Shown here piece after piece: positions 46,208 to 57,368 of a DNA stretch of 64,000 nucleotides. Every line of letters starts with the position of its first letter. Positions within the stretch are counted from its first letter, which is position 1. Source of the DNA: Schistocerca nitens (lineage: Eukaryota > Arthropoda > Insecta > Orthoptera > Acrididae). Below the pieces are notes generated by a model. It searched no databases. It saw only the letters and a program-made list of their open reading frames with translations, and had not been told where the DNA came from. Both the position numbers and the translations under genes were made by a program. Location: the NCBI RefSeq assembly GCF_023898315.1, contig NC_064619.1, positions 507,442,594-507,506,593 of the forward strand, in the 5' to 3' direction.

Positions 46208-47629
46208 CACTCCTGGAAATGGAAAAAAGAACACATTGACACCGGTGTGTCAGACCCACCATACTTGCTCCGGACACTGCGAGAGGGCTGTACAAGCAAT
46301 GATCACACGCACGGCACAGCGGACACACCAGGAACCGCGGTGTTGGCCGTCGAATGGCGCTAGCTGCGCAGCATTTGTGCACCGCCGCCGTCAGTGTCAG
46401 CCAGTTTGCCGTGGCATACGGAGCTCCATCGCAGTCTTTAACACTGGTAGCATGCCGCGACAGCGTGGACGTGAACCGTATGTGCAGTTGACGGACTTTG
46501 AGCGAGGGCGTATAGTGGGCATGCGGGAGGCCGGGTGGACGTACCGCCGAATTGCTCAACACGTGGGGCGTGAGGTCTCCACAGTACATCGATGTTGTCG
46601 CCAGTGGTCGGCGGAAGGTGCACGTGCCCGTCGACCTGGGACCGGACCGCAGCGACGCACGGATGCACGCCAAGACCGTAGGATCCCACGCAGTGCCGTA
46701 GGGGACCGCACCGCCACTTCCCAGCAAATTAGGGACACTGTTGCTCCTGGGGTATCGGCGAGGACCATTCGCAACCGTCTCCATGAAGCTGGGCTACGGT
46801 CCCGCACACCGTTAGGCCGTCTTCCGCTCACGCCCCAACATCGTGCAGCCCGCCTCCAGTGGTGTCGCGACAGGCGTGAATGGAGGGACGAATGGAGACG
46901 TGTCGTCTTCAGCGGTGAGAGTCGCTTCTGCCTTGGTGCCAATGATGGTCGTATGCGTGTTTGGCGCCGTGCAGGTGAGCGCCACAATCAGGACTGCATA
47001 CGACCGAGGCACACAGCGCCAACACCCGGCATCATGGTGTGGGGAGCGATCTCCTACACTGGCCGTACACCACTGGTGATCGTCGAGGGGACACTGAATA
47101 GTGCACGGTACATCCAAACCGTCATCGAACCCATCGTTCTACCATTCCTAGACCGGCAAGGGAACTTACTGTTCCAACAGGGCAATGCACGTCCGCATGT
47201 ATCCCGTGCCACCCAACGTGCTCTAGAAGGTGTAAGTCAACTACCCCGGCCAGCAAGATCTCCGGATCTGTCCCCCATTGAGCATGTTTGGGACTGGATG
47301 AAGCGTCGTCTCACGCGGTCTGCATGTTCAGCACGAACGCTGGTCCAACTGAGGCGCCAGGTGGAAATGGCATGGCAAGCCGTTCCACAGGACTACATCC
47401 AGCATCTCTACGATCGTCTCCATGGGAGAATAGCAGCCTGCATTGCTGCGAAAGGTGGATATACACTGTACTAGTGCCGACATTGTGCATGCTCTGTTGC
47501 CTGTGTCTATGTGCCTGTGGTTCTGTCAGTGTGATCATGTGATGTATCTGACCCCAGGAATGTGTAAATAAAGTTTCCCCTTCCTGGGACAATGAATTCA
47601 CGGTGTTCTTATTTCAATTTCCAGGAGTG
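46208..47629 (+). mobile_element. Tc1-like transposon, family Tc1-C, structurally complete
   Basis: A 1,422-bp element with TIRs beginning 'cactcctggaaat' (left) and the complement 'atttccaggagtg' (right), flanked by TA (46206-46207 and 47630-47631). It contains one uninterrupted transposase frame, and 'aataaa' near 47570 could serve as a polyadenylation signal. Structure is intact, yet the transposase lacks two catalytic Asp residues. Confidence 0.93.
46452..47474 (+). CDS. Tc1-like transposase with G-G-E triad (340 aa)
   Basis: A full-length Tc1-type transposase; the chosen ATG at 46452 gives the normal ~340 aa and starts MPRQRGREPYVQL. Residues ~12-115 form the bipartite HTH (TDFERGRIVGMREAGWTYRR, VSTVHRCCRQW), with a basic linker. 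The catalytic core has VVFSGESRFCL with Gly155 where Asp is expected, LLFQQGNARPHV with Gly244 where Asp is expected, and SPIEHVW with Glu277 intact. Both changes fit A-to-G transitions (GAY to GGY). Thirty-two residues separate positions 244 and 277. Without the Asps it should bind TIRs but not cut. No stops or shifts are present. Confidence 0.93.
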   Translation: MPRQRGREPYVQLTDFERGRIVGMREAGWTYRRIAQHVGREVSTVHRCCRQWSAEGARARRPGTGPQRRTDARQDRRIPRSAVGDRTATSQQIRDTVAPGVSARTIRNRLHEAGLRSRTPLGRLPLTPQHRAARLQWCRDRREWRDEWRRVVFSGESRFCLGANDGRMRVWRRAGERHNQDCIRPRHTAPTPGIMVWGAISYTGRTPLVIVEGTLNSARYIQTVIEPIVLPFLDRQGNLLFQQGNARPHVSRATQRALEGVSQLPRPARSPDLSPIEHVWDWMKRRLTRSACSARTLVQLRRQVEMAWQAVPQDYIQHLYDRLHGRIAACIAAKGGYTLY

Positions 47630-47631
47630 TA

Positions 47632-48296
47632 TTTTTGTGTAGTTACTGTTTTCTACACTGGCATGCTCTAACGGTAGCAGGCTGCAACAACAGAATTACT
47701 CCCTTAAGTAAAAAATACAACTAGAGATACTGTATTAAGAGGTTAAGGTTTGAAAAGAACGAGTTGTACGATAGCCTGAAGTGTTTAAGTGTAAAGTTCA
47801 TTTACATTCACCCTGACGTCCTTTTGATGCACGTCATATGTCGATCACGTGAGAAAGTGGCATGTTGTATACTAACAGGCAACTCTGCTCCCCACCACTG
47901 ATATCTGTCAATCACATAGTTATTTTAATCGAAGTGCCTCTGCAGCCAATGTCGCTAACCAACACTTGTGCGGTGGCACTCTACTCAGAAGAGAGGCCGG
48001 TTCTTACTGTGGTCGTGGACGAAACGTTCACTACCACTGCCAGTATTCATCTGCCAAATGGAGGAAAGATGGTAGCATAAGGTCCTTGTCATTAGTCTTT
48101 GCGCCAATGTCTTGGATTAAATATCATAACACTCTGCATTGCCCCACGAGGTAGAACGGTGTTTCTCCATCGGATGGGGACCTTAAGCCTGCGGACCCTT
48201 GGTGCTATTCGAGAGGAATAGGCTACGTTCCGGCACTGGGTTCCACTCTCTCCCTTCTCTGTTCATCATCATGCAACACAAACATACGAGGGCAGT
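47632..48296. other. Spacer, with a possible repeat at its right end
   Basis: Mostly unassigned. Around 48150-48280, 'ctccatcggatggggacctt' and 'ggtgctattcgagaggaat' resemble a dispersed sequence I associate with orthopteran repeats, from memory only. The mariner at 48297 follows it. Confidence 0.35.
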
Positions 48297-49626
48297 TCAA
48301 TAAGTAATGCAACACATTTTTTTTTCTGAAACAGGGGTTGTTTTATTCAGCATTGAAATACACCGTGTTATTCCCCAATCTTTTAGCTACACAACACTAT
48401 TTTTCAACGTAATCTCCATTCAATGCTACGGCCTTACGCCACCTTGAAATGAGGGCCTGTATGCCTGCGCGGTACCATTCCACTGGTCGATTTCGGAGCC
48501 AACGTCGTACTGCATCAATAACTTCATCATCATCCGCGTAGTGCGACCCACGGATTGCGTCCTTCATTGGGCCAAACATATGGAAATCCGACGGTGCGAG
48601 ATCGGGGCTGTAGGGTGCATGAGGAAGAACAGTCCACTGAAGTTTTGTGAGCTCCTCTCGGGTGCGAAGACTTGTGTGAGGTCTTGCGTTGTCATGAAGA
48701 AGGAGAAGTTCGTTCTGATTTTTGTGCCTACGAACACGCTGAAGTCGTTTCTTCAATTTCTGAAGAGTAGCACAATACACTTCAGAGTTGATCGTTTGAC
48801 CATGGGGAAGGACATCGAACAGAATAACCCCTTCAGCGTCCCAGAAGACTGTAACCATGACTTTACCGGCTGAGGGTATGGCTTTAAACTTTTTCTTGGT
48901 AGGGGAGTGGGTGTGGCGCCACTCCATTGATTGCCGTTTTGTTTCAGGTTCGAAGTGATGAACCCATGTTTCATCGCCTGTAACAATCTTTGACAAGAAA
49001 TTGTCGCCCTCAGCCACATGACGAGCAAGCAATTCCGCACAGATGGTTCTCCTTTGCTCTTTATGGTGTTCGGTTAGACAACGAGGGACCCAGCCGGAAC
49101 AAACCTTTGAATATCCCAACTGGTGAACAATTGTGACAGCACTACCAACAGAGATGTCAAGTTGAGCACTGAGTTGTTTGATGGTGATCCGTGGATCATC
49201 TCGAACGAGTGTGTTCGCACGCTCCGCCATTGCAGGAGTCACAGCTGTGCACGGCCGGCCCGCACGCGGGAGATCAGAGAGTCTTGCTTGACCTTGCGGC
49301 GATGATGACACACGCTTTGCCCAACGACTCACCGTGCTTTTGTCCACTGCCAGATCACCGTAGACATTCTGCAAGCGCCTATGAATATCTGAGATGCCCT
49401 GGTTTTCCCCAAAAGAAACTCGATCACTGCCCGTTGTTTGCAACGCACATCCGTTACAGACGCCATTTTAACAGCTCCGTACGGCGCTGCCACCTGTCGG
49501 AAGTCAATGAAACTATACGAGACGAAGCGGGAATGTTTGAAAATATTTCACAAGAAATTTCCGGTTTTTTCAACCAAAATTGGCCGATAAAAAAAATGTG
49601 TTGCATTACTTATTGAACTACCCTCG
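48297..49626 (-). mobile_element. Mariner-A transposon, almost intact
   Basis: A 1,330-bp mariner with TIRs starting 'cgagggcagttcaataagta' (left) and the complement on the right ('acttattgaactaccctcg'). TA flanks both ends (48295-48296 and 49627-49628). The TIRs match at nearly every position over more than 35 bp. The single visible coding lesion is a frameshift near the N terminus. It is the youngest-looking DNA transposon in the window. Confidence 0.95.
48397..49466 (-). pseudogene. Mariner transposase, one frameshift from intact
   Basis: The natural start is the ATG at 49464-49466 (MASVTDVRCKQRAVIEFLL). The frame is lost by one base near 49402-49413, in a run of C then A (on the plus strand). 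The second frame (48397-49443) continues to the normal C terminus ALNGDYVEK. HTH regions occupy the first ~110 residues. The catalytic triad is present: TGDETWVHHFE, LLLHDNARPHTS and YSPDLAPSDFHMFG, with exactly 34 residues between the last two Asps (DD34D). The WVPRCLTEHHKEQR block (the WVPHxL linker) is also seen. Confidence 0.94.
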
Positions 49627-49639
49627 TAGTACTAAAATA

Positions 49640-50035
49640 CTCGAGGCGTATTCCGAAAGTAAGCTTCGATCGGTCGCGAAATGGAAACTACAGTGAAAAT
49701 CAAAAGTCTTTTATTTGCAGTTGTTAGCCACACCTTCCAGCAACGTCTCTACATAGTCACCGTCCCGTCTGAGACATTTGTCGTAGCGTTGTACCAACTT
49801 TCCAATACCCTCGTTATAGAAGGCAGCCGCCTGCACTTTTCTCCGCTTTTCTACGCTGATCTACAGTTCGTTGTCTGTGTCAAAACGTTGACTTCATAGC
49901 CAGCGGTTCATGTCAGCAGAGATGAAAATCAGAGGGAGGAAAGTCCGGGCTGTATGGAGGACGATCAAGAACTTCCCATCGAAAACGCTGCATGGGTGTC
50001 TCACTGCCCCTACAGAGTGCGGCCGTGAACTGTCA
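49640..50035 (-). mobile_element. Mariner-B remnant, C-terminal part and TIR
   Basis: The minus strand encodes SQRFDTDNELQ-like sequence, then AAFYNEGIGKLVQRYDKCL and RRDGDYVETLLEGVANNC, a mariner C terminus with the same 3' UTR ('tcactgtagtttccattt') as the copy ending at 34104. The terminal 'cgaggcgtattccgaaagta' is the TIR. It lies only 13 bp from the end of mariner-A. The N-terminal half is missing. Confidence 0.8.
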
Positions 50036-50989
50036 TTGAACCGAAAAATTTACTTTCAAAATCTTTTCTTAAAGAATTTACTTTATTTACTAGCGATTCA
50101 TCAAGAGCATTAACACATTTCATCACACTACCTGAGCGTGGAAGTAGTTGCCAGGAAGTAACTGATGGAAAATGAAATTACCTTTAACAAATGTGAATTT
50201 TATTCCTAAAAGCATTTCAAAAACAGATTTAAAATTATAAGCAGAAAAGCGCCCTCCAAATATAAAGTTACAATTTTATTTAGAGGCAGAAAGCACAATA
50301 TTAACAGTATGAGCCTTCGGGCTGAGAATCTTGCCTTTCAACATGGCCGTAGTCATGACCGCTCACAACATCCTCTGAAAGAGTACACTGTTGCAAATCT
50401 GCAACACAAATGATTAAACTAAAAAATTTTTAACAACTCACACAAACACATAAAGTATGCACCCCGTAAGAGCAATGGAAATGGTACAACACTCAAATTA
50501 TTTGCCACGGAAAGTGCAATTTTTTTAAGGACTTACACGTTGGAAGGATGGCAAGCTTATAACCTAAACTGACTATTTACATAAAATGTACAACATGCTC
50601 TACAATACACATATACCACCTCGCAAGATGATAAGCAAGATAAAAACATATTTCAAGAATTCGGCCTTTAAGCAATAAATTCGTTAACACCGAATCCGAC
50701 AAACATGACAGAGGCAGCTATAAACGTATGGTAGATTAAGAGGGGGGGGGGGGGGGTACTAAACAACCCGAACCGCAGATTGCTCTAAACCTCCCCAATT
50801 CCACAAGGGAGAAACGGACCACCCAATTTACAAATAACCACCTTCCCGCGGGTTGGCAAACGGAGAAGAATGGTTGGATGACCCCAAAACAAAGCGGTTG
50901 GTGACCTCACCAAGAAAACAAGTAGAATTTAACAAGTAAATGAAGCAACATATCTCCAATCACTTAACTTCTAATAAACTGCGATTTCT
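50036..50989. other. Unassigned sequence with a G-run
   Basis: AT-rich, with a run of about 16 G at 50742-50757 in a purine-rich context. Such a run could form a G-quadruplex. No gene recognised. Confidence 0.4.
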
Positions 50990-51370
50990 GGCGAAGACCT
51001 GGCGCACCACCCCCAACGCTCTCCCGAACCGTCCGCTGCCAGCCGCTTCAACGGACGCAGGAAGGCGCGCCGATCTCCCGTCTCACGGCGTCGCAGCTCG
51101 CCCCGGCCAGCCCGATGTCGTGGTTTCGCTCCTGTTGCTCTCGTGTCAACCGCGAAGCCACTGCCCCTTTCTATACGGCGGGGCCCACTGGATTCACGTG
51201 AGGACCTCACATGCGCCGACGCTCAAGGTGGACAAGTCATCTCGTGTCTCAGTGCGCGACCGACCAACCGATCGATCCAACCGCCAATGACCGTTGCCCG
51301 AGCAACTCGAGCAGACTGGCGGCCTAACGCGCAGACTCAGATGCAGGAACTCAGCTCCGACCGGGCGACC
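50990..51370. other. CpG-rich block
   Basis: GC- and CpG-rich stretch with overlapping compositional frames of up to 116 codons. The minus-strand reading looks like a GC-rich leader passing into AT-rich DNA, which could be an RNA 5' end, but nothing specific is recognised. Confidence 0.35.
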
Positions 51371-52182
51371 ACTAGCTGAGTTCTCTTACTGGTGGAGTGG
51401 CAAGACTCTCATTTTCTGGCTTTAAAGTTTGATCCAAACGACAGCCGTACTAGCACTCCGACGACAGACGAACACTAACTGCCGCTCAAATGCGAATGAG
51501 AGACAGACCAGCAACTGGTGACGCGAGACTGACCTAGCCTCACTTCCACTGACCAACTGCCGAGCTGATAGCGCACCTTGAATGCACGTGAACGGGCAAA
51601 ATGACGTAGCAAATAGCAGGATTACTGGTATAACTGGTAGCATTGGTATGGAAAGAAACATAAATGGATGTATGAGAGAGGAACTAGGAGCCAACAACTT
51701 CTCTTTGTTTCTTTGTTTGTTCTCCTCATAATTAGAACTGCACATCGTTCAGTGTTAGTCCAGTCTGTATTTTATGTCCTCACAAAACATAAATTGCATT
51801 TTACATGTAATAAAAGTTAGCTTATCGCGTAACATCTGGGTTTCTATATACGAAAGCTATTAATTTTGATGCAAGTACAGTTTATATGCACAAATAGAAA
51901 AAAACCTATCTAATTATTTTTGTTATTTTGTACTCAATAGAACGTTGTCCATCATCACCACAGGTAAGAGTTTTCAGTCAGTATTAATAAGTGCAAAAGT
52001 TATTTGGGAATGACAGTAACAGGTTTTATATAAGCTCAATGAAATATTGATGTGATATGTGATATGATTTTGTTTTGCGATTTTTACAGTATGACAAACA
52101 GCCAAAATTGCAATACAGCACTTTTTATTACTTGCTGACTAGATTCAAGTTTTTATTCATAACTCATTTTCAAACTATTCAC
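51371..52182. other. Unassigned sequence
   Basis: No gene or repeat recognised. The longest frame is 107 codons on the minus strand (51422-51745), without a domain. Confidence 0.45.
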
Positions 52183-52352
52183 CCAGTCAGAATAAATATT
52201 ACTCTACATAGCTTAAAATAATGACAATTGTTATGCAAAGCAGTATAGTGCAAATGATCATGAATCCGTTTCCATGATTACTTGCATTTAACTCCTTTGC
52301 ATAACGATTGCCATGATTTTTTGCTACGTAGAGTAGCATTTATTCTGATTGG
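52183..52352. repeat. Foldback element (MITE-like)
   Basis: Arms 52183-52264 and 52271-52352 are inverted copies, about 80 bp each, around a short loop. Outer ends are 'ccagtcagaataaat' and its near complement 'atttattctgattgg'. Inner parts include 'ttatgcaaag' facing 'ctttgcataa'. The transcript would form a long imperfect hairpin. No flanking duplication is obvious. Confidence 0.82.
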
Positions 52353-53540
52353 ATGGATGATCTGCGATGGGATTGTCAATAAAAACCCAGAACTAATCAT
52401 CATCAAGTAATAAAATGAACTATTTTACGACTCTGGAAATTTGTCATATTGAAATAGAATCACAAGTTGCTGACTATTCAATATCTCAGCATTTTTTTAT
52501 CGATGATTGCGTATTCTAGCACAACATGAAAAATCTTTTTCACTCTGTTTCGCAATGAATATCAACAATGTTTGAATAAAACCTGAAACGTGGACAATTT
52601 CAATTTTGCAATAAATACTGTTCATTTTTCAGTAACAAACAGGGGGATGACTAAGCAGAACAAAAATGCTCCGTAGGTTATGCGACAGTTTATATAGCCT
52701 CACTCAGTTTCTAGATGGTTCACAGCTCCAGATTTTCAGGGGAATCTAGTGAGACACTGATCGCGTACATAAACAAAGGATTCAGAATGAGGTAACACTC
52801 GACAGGTAGCAACACACATAAGGTACAGGTAACATAGTTACTATCTTAACTGAGCAAATATACTGGGTAAACTACCGTAGTCTACACTTACTTACGATAG
52901 TCTACAGTAGCCAACGGTAATTTTACAACTTTGCATATGACACTGAATTTAATTTTTTGATCGAAATATTCACATCGTACTTGGTCGTTAACGTGAGAGA
53001 ATAGGAGCTCAGCTACGGACGGAACGTCAGAATGGCAGAGGCATAGGAAGGTTGGATACTTGTTCAACATAATAGTGCGCGTCATTTACAATGGCAGCCG
53101 AGTTTAGGTTCGTTCTGCGCATCTGACGTCACAAAACACAGTCAGCCAATGAACAGAGAACGAAGTTGCCACAGCTCGACTACAGTGCAGAGCACGGACG
53201 TATCTTCAGTTTTAGAAACGTTCAGTCATAGATAAAGTAATTGAACAAAAGCAATGTCTTGATAGCAGACTTTATTATACCGATTGCTTCATATTCTATT
53301 AATTAATTAAACCAAACAGGCAATAAGTCTCCTAATTCAGGCGATAGCAAGGAAAGGTGTTTGTATCATTCTCACGAACCGCTTTTTCGCAATAAAGAAC
53401 AGCGGTAATTGTTTATTTCCTATTGTACATCGACGAAACGTTAGTAATTCATAGCCATAGCAACGGTGTTTGTCGGTATTTTGCGCGCTATTTTATAGTC
53501 CTCGAGGAGACCTATTCGAAAGCAAGCTGCTTTAGTGTTG
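52353..53540. other. Unassigned sequence
   Basis: AT-rich to 53090, then a moderately GC-rich part (53095-53230) with 'catctgacgtcac', which may be the start of a repeat continuing to about 53790. No protein-coding signal. Confidence 0.4.
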
Positions 53541-53790
53541 GCACAGTAACTCAGCGTGTTCGGTCAGAGGGTTAGCTGCCATCTGTAACAAAAAAACTGA
53601 GTTAATGGATCAACCACGAACTGAATCGGGTGTCTACCGACGTCCACCCCGAGCAGATACAACGAACGAAAACGAACAAAATGAGATTAAAAAAACAAAA
53701 AAGCGTAATGGTTAAGCTGTTTGGCTGCTAAGCAAAAGGTTCTTAGTTCAAACCTTTTTCGGAGCTTAATATTTTCTTTATTTAAAAACA
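53541..53790 (+). repeat. tRNA-Ser-like relic within a possible repeat
   Basis: At 53704-53770, 'taatggttaagctgtttggc', 'tgctaag' and 'gttcttagttcaaacc' resemble a tRNA D-arm/A box, an anticodon loop with GCT (Ser), and a T-arm/B box. The variable arm and acceptor ends do not pair convincingly, so it is a relic or SINE head, not a working tRNA gene. It follows an A-rich tract (53685-53703), as at a retroelement junction. Confidence 0.4.
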
Positions 53791-54257
53791 ATATCGAAGT
53801 ATCTCACTTCATTAATTTTATTCGTTTGAATGTAATTTTCAGAAATTTCTAGTGCCTTGTCTCTTCATTATTATAATAAGTTCTCGGTTTTTCTAATTTT
53901 CTCCTCCAATATTTCTTTTCACAGCAAATAAAAACAATGAAAAAGCACACGTACAGTAGTCATGTTATCTGTTTTGTTTGTATACCTTCTCTTCCGCAGT
54001 CGCTGTTTTACTATTCATATTGAGGTATATTCTTTCGCGACAGTATTAAAAGTATTATTTAGAGCAGAATTTCGGCTCGTACGTTTCCGAGGTACTTGAT
54101 TGTCAGACGCAATTCTTTGCTTAGCTGCTTTGGCAACATCATATTCAATGTTTTCGTTTTAGTTTCTATGTTTTATTACGCCCACAATTCAGTTTTGTGT
54201 AGTTTGCCAACTTTGTTGTAATCAAAACGTTTTGGAAAAAAGCGAAATGACTTTATT

Positions 54258-54495
54258 ATAAATAAAAGTTTTATTACAGTCGCTAAAGATGGAATATTTC
54301 CCAATTTATAAACACTGTTTATGTTATAAATGGTGTTCATTTTAACTGGGAATATGCTTTTGTAAGTCCACAGTTTTGTTTAATGTATTTTGTCTACTTC
54401 CTTTCCATTGATTGAAGTGCTTTAAAATAAAGCCAAACGCGCACGGTGTAAATAAAACTTTTATTATAGTCGCGAAAGACGGAATATTTCTCAAT
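54258..54495. repeat. Local direct duplication, 48-bp unit
   Basis: The segment at 54258-54305 ('aaaagttttattacagtcgc', 'ggaatatttcccaat') recurs at 54448-54495 ('aaaacttttattatagtcgc', 'ggaatatttctcaat'), 190 bp downstream, with several substitutions. It suggests an old tandem duplication or two copies of a short repeat. Confidence 0.75.
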
Positions 54496-54989
54496 ATTAC
54501 ATACGACACCTATCTGGTACTTAAATTAAATGAGATATTGTTATACAGTAAATTTTATATGAAATTTAGGTATCTTGTCCACATTTCATTCTCAATATTG
54601 TGGCAACTAAAATCCACCATACGGAAAGGTTACGCTATGGACTTCTACCTCTGCAAACTCTTCAAAATTTCGTGCAATGGTTTACTATATGCTGCACAAT
54701 AACTGCATTGGACATCGAAACAAAGTCAAGTCATTTATCGGGGGAAGGTATCAGTCAAGAAGATGTGTAAAAATCAAAGATTTGGGCCAAATAGTTTTTT
54801 GTGAAATCGAATGATAAGTGTGTCAAAGCAGTCGGAACACCGTGTCTCTGCACAGGCGGGCAGTGCAGTGATAACAAAATCACGCACAGCGCCGAATGCG
54901 GGGAGCACGTCTCTGTAGCAGCGAAAGGCTTAATGCGGCCGTGGTGGCTTTACTTCATAAACTGCGCGCTCCCCCCTAAAGGTAAGTTT
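54496..54989. other. Unassigned sequence
   Basis: No recognised feature. The sequence becomes GC-richer toward 54900. Confidence 0.4.
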
Positions 54990-55570
54990 GCGAACTATAC
55001 TATACTATGGCGCTGCTTCTCTTGGCGCGTGCGTCGTTTGCGACTGGCAACGTAGCAATCTCCGGCGTCTGGGCGGGCATGCGCGAGCCGCCAAGATAAA
55101 AGAATTGAACTATAGGGGCGGATCAGTGTGGGCTTTAAGGCGTCGCCCCTGCCCTAAAGAGCACGTGACGCACCGCAGGGACCAGCATTCCGGCGGCGGT
55201 GGCGGCGGGCGGACAAACTCGAGCGCAGCGCAGATATCTGCGGCTGTGGCGAACCGCGGGCCGCCGAGAGGACGCGCACAAAGCATTCCTGAGGAAATCC
55301 TGCCGCCGCAGCCACCACCGCCCCCCGCCCACCACCTCCGCCGCCTCCGCTTCGCGCCGCCCCTGCCTACGCCAGACTGCCTCCCGATCGCTCAGCGTAT
55401 TTAACTTGTGTAGCAACTTAGCGCGCGCCACTGGAAACTTGGCCCAGATTAGATCAGGCGGGCGCCGCTACTGTGCCTCCTCGCGCCCGTCCTCAAGTCG
55501 AGGGGCGTGGCTCCCCATCCACCCCCTCAACCGTCAGCCCTTACGGGCCTTTGCCGAGGCGTCGCCTGTA
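54990..55570. promoter_or_regulatory. Strong CpG-rich block, candidate CpG island
   Basis: The richest CpG stretch in the window, with many GCGC and GCCGCC strings and 'gtatttaact' at 55399 as a possible TATA-like element on the plus strand. Plus-strand frames of 138 and 194 codons are Pro/Arg/Ser-rich without domains. It could be the promoter and first exon of a host gene lying outside the window, but no exon is supported. Confidence 0.35.
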
Positions 55571-55995
55571 GCACTGGGGGAGCAGCAGGTTGCTCGTCGC
55601 TTCATCAAACCTCTCACTGCGGAACTGCAACCAACTACAATATTCCCCTGCCTCTTGGCTTGTTGTCTCGTTCTCATTCGAGCGGTCATGCACTCCGTTC
55701 CTCGTTCCCACCTAGGTCTCGTTCTCTTTCGGATGGGCACTCGTTCTTCGATACAGCGTCCTTTTACAAGTACCGAGTCCTAGTTCCTTTCTTTCGGTGC
55801 GTTCACTTGTTGTTGTAACACTTCAAACCGATCTTGGAATCACTACTTTTACTACTTAGTATAATATGATCAGAGTACACGACTGGTTATGGTTACACAT
55901 AGTGTAATGACTATACGTGCAATAGTCCTGTCGGTGATTGAGGACAGTGTACTGATGAGCGTTACGTCAATATCTACTTCATTTGCTGAATAATA
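55571..55995. other. Unassigned sequence
   Basis: A GC-moderate shoulder of the CpG block falling to AT-rich DNA. No gene recognised. Confidence 0.4.
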
Positions 55996-57366
55996 CACTA
56001 CTGACCATTAAAATTGCTACACCACGAAGATGGCGTGCTACAGACGCGAAATTTAACTGACAGGAAGAAGATGCTGTGATACGCAAATAATTAGTTGTTC
56101 AGAGCATTCACACAAGGCTGGCGCCGGTGGCGACACTTACAGCGTGCTGACATGAGGAAAGTTTCTAACCGATTTCTCATACACAAACAGCAGTTGATTG
56201 GCGTTGTCTGGTGAAACGTTTTTGTGATGCCCCGTGTAAGGAGCATCACGTTTCCGACTTTGATAAAGGTCGGATTGTAGCTTATCGCGATTGCACTTTA
56301 TCGTATCACGATATTGCTGCTCACGTTGGCCGAGATACAATCACTGTTAGCAGAATATGGAATCGGTGGGTTCAGGATGGTAATACGGAACGCCGTTCTG
56401 GGTCCCAACGGCCTCGTATCACCAGCAGCCGAGATGACAGGCATCTTATTCGCACGGCTGTAACGGATCATGCAGCCACGTATCGATCCATGAGTCAATA
56501 GTTGGGGACGTTTGCAAGACAACCATCTGCAGGAACAGTTCGACGACGTTTGCAGCAGCAGCTCCGAGACCATGGCTGCGGTTACTCTTGACGCTGCATC
56601 ACAGACAGGGGTGCCTGCGATGGTGTACTCAAAGACGAACCTGGGTTCACGAATGGCAAAACGTCATTTTTTTCGGATGAATCCAGGTTCTGTTTACAGC
56701 ATTATGATGGTCGCATCCGTGTTTGGCGACATCGCGATGGACCCACATTGGAAGCGTGTATTCGTCATCGCCATACTGGCGTATCACTCGGCGTGATGGT
56801 ATAGGGTTACACGTCTCCGTCACCTCTTGTTCACATTGACGGCGCTTTGAACAGTGGACGTTACATTTCAGATGTGTTACGACCCGTGGCTCTACCCTTC
56901 ATTCGATCCCTGCGAACCCCTACATTTCAGCAGGATAACGCACGACCGCATGTGCAGGTCCTGTACGGGCCTTTCTGGATACAGAAAATGTTCGACTGCT
57001 GCCCTGGCCAGCACGTTCTCCCGATCTCTCACCAACTGAAAACGTCTGGTCAATGGTGACCGAGCAACTGGCTCATCACAATACGCCAATCACTACTCTT
57101 GATGAAATGTAGTATCGTGTTGAAGCTGCATGGGCAGCTGTACCTGTACACGCCATCCAAGCTCTGTTTGACTCAATGCCCAAGCGTATCAAGGCCGTTA
57201 TTACAGCCAGAGGTGGTCATTCTGGGTACTATTTCTCAGGATCTATGCGTCCAAATTGCGTGAAAATGTATTCACATGTCAGTTCTAGTATAATATATTT
57301 GTCCAATGAATACCCATTTATCATCTGCATTTCTTCTTGGTGTAGCAATTTTAATGGCCAGTACTG
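55996..57366 (+). mobile_element. Tc1-like transposon, family Tc1-A, copy 2
   Basis: A 1,371-bp element with both TIRs well kept: 'cactactgaccattaaaatt' on the left and 'aattttaatggccagtactg' on the right, flanked by TA (55994-55995 and 57367-57368). Plus-strand coding parts are DFDKGRIVAYRDCTLSYHDI (HTH, 56240), RFRMNPGSV-type remains of the first Asp region (56690), FQQDNARPHVQV (second Asp, 56930) and SPTENVWSMV (57025, Glu block in a shifted frame). Several frameshifts and a stop make it inactive. Confidence 0.92.
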
Positions 57367-57368
57367 TA

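Noticed and set aside
46197-46987. Long minus-strand frames opposite the Tc1-C transposase
   Set aside because: They are shadows of the real plus-strand transposase.
55199-55783. 194-codon open frame on the plus strand
   Set aside because: Overlaps other long frames in the CpG-rich block; low-complexity composition and no domain. A first exon cannot be excluded but is not supported.
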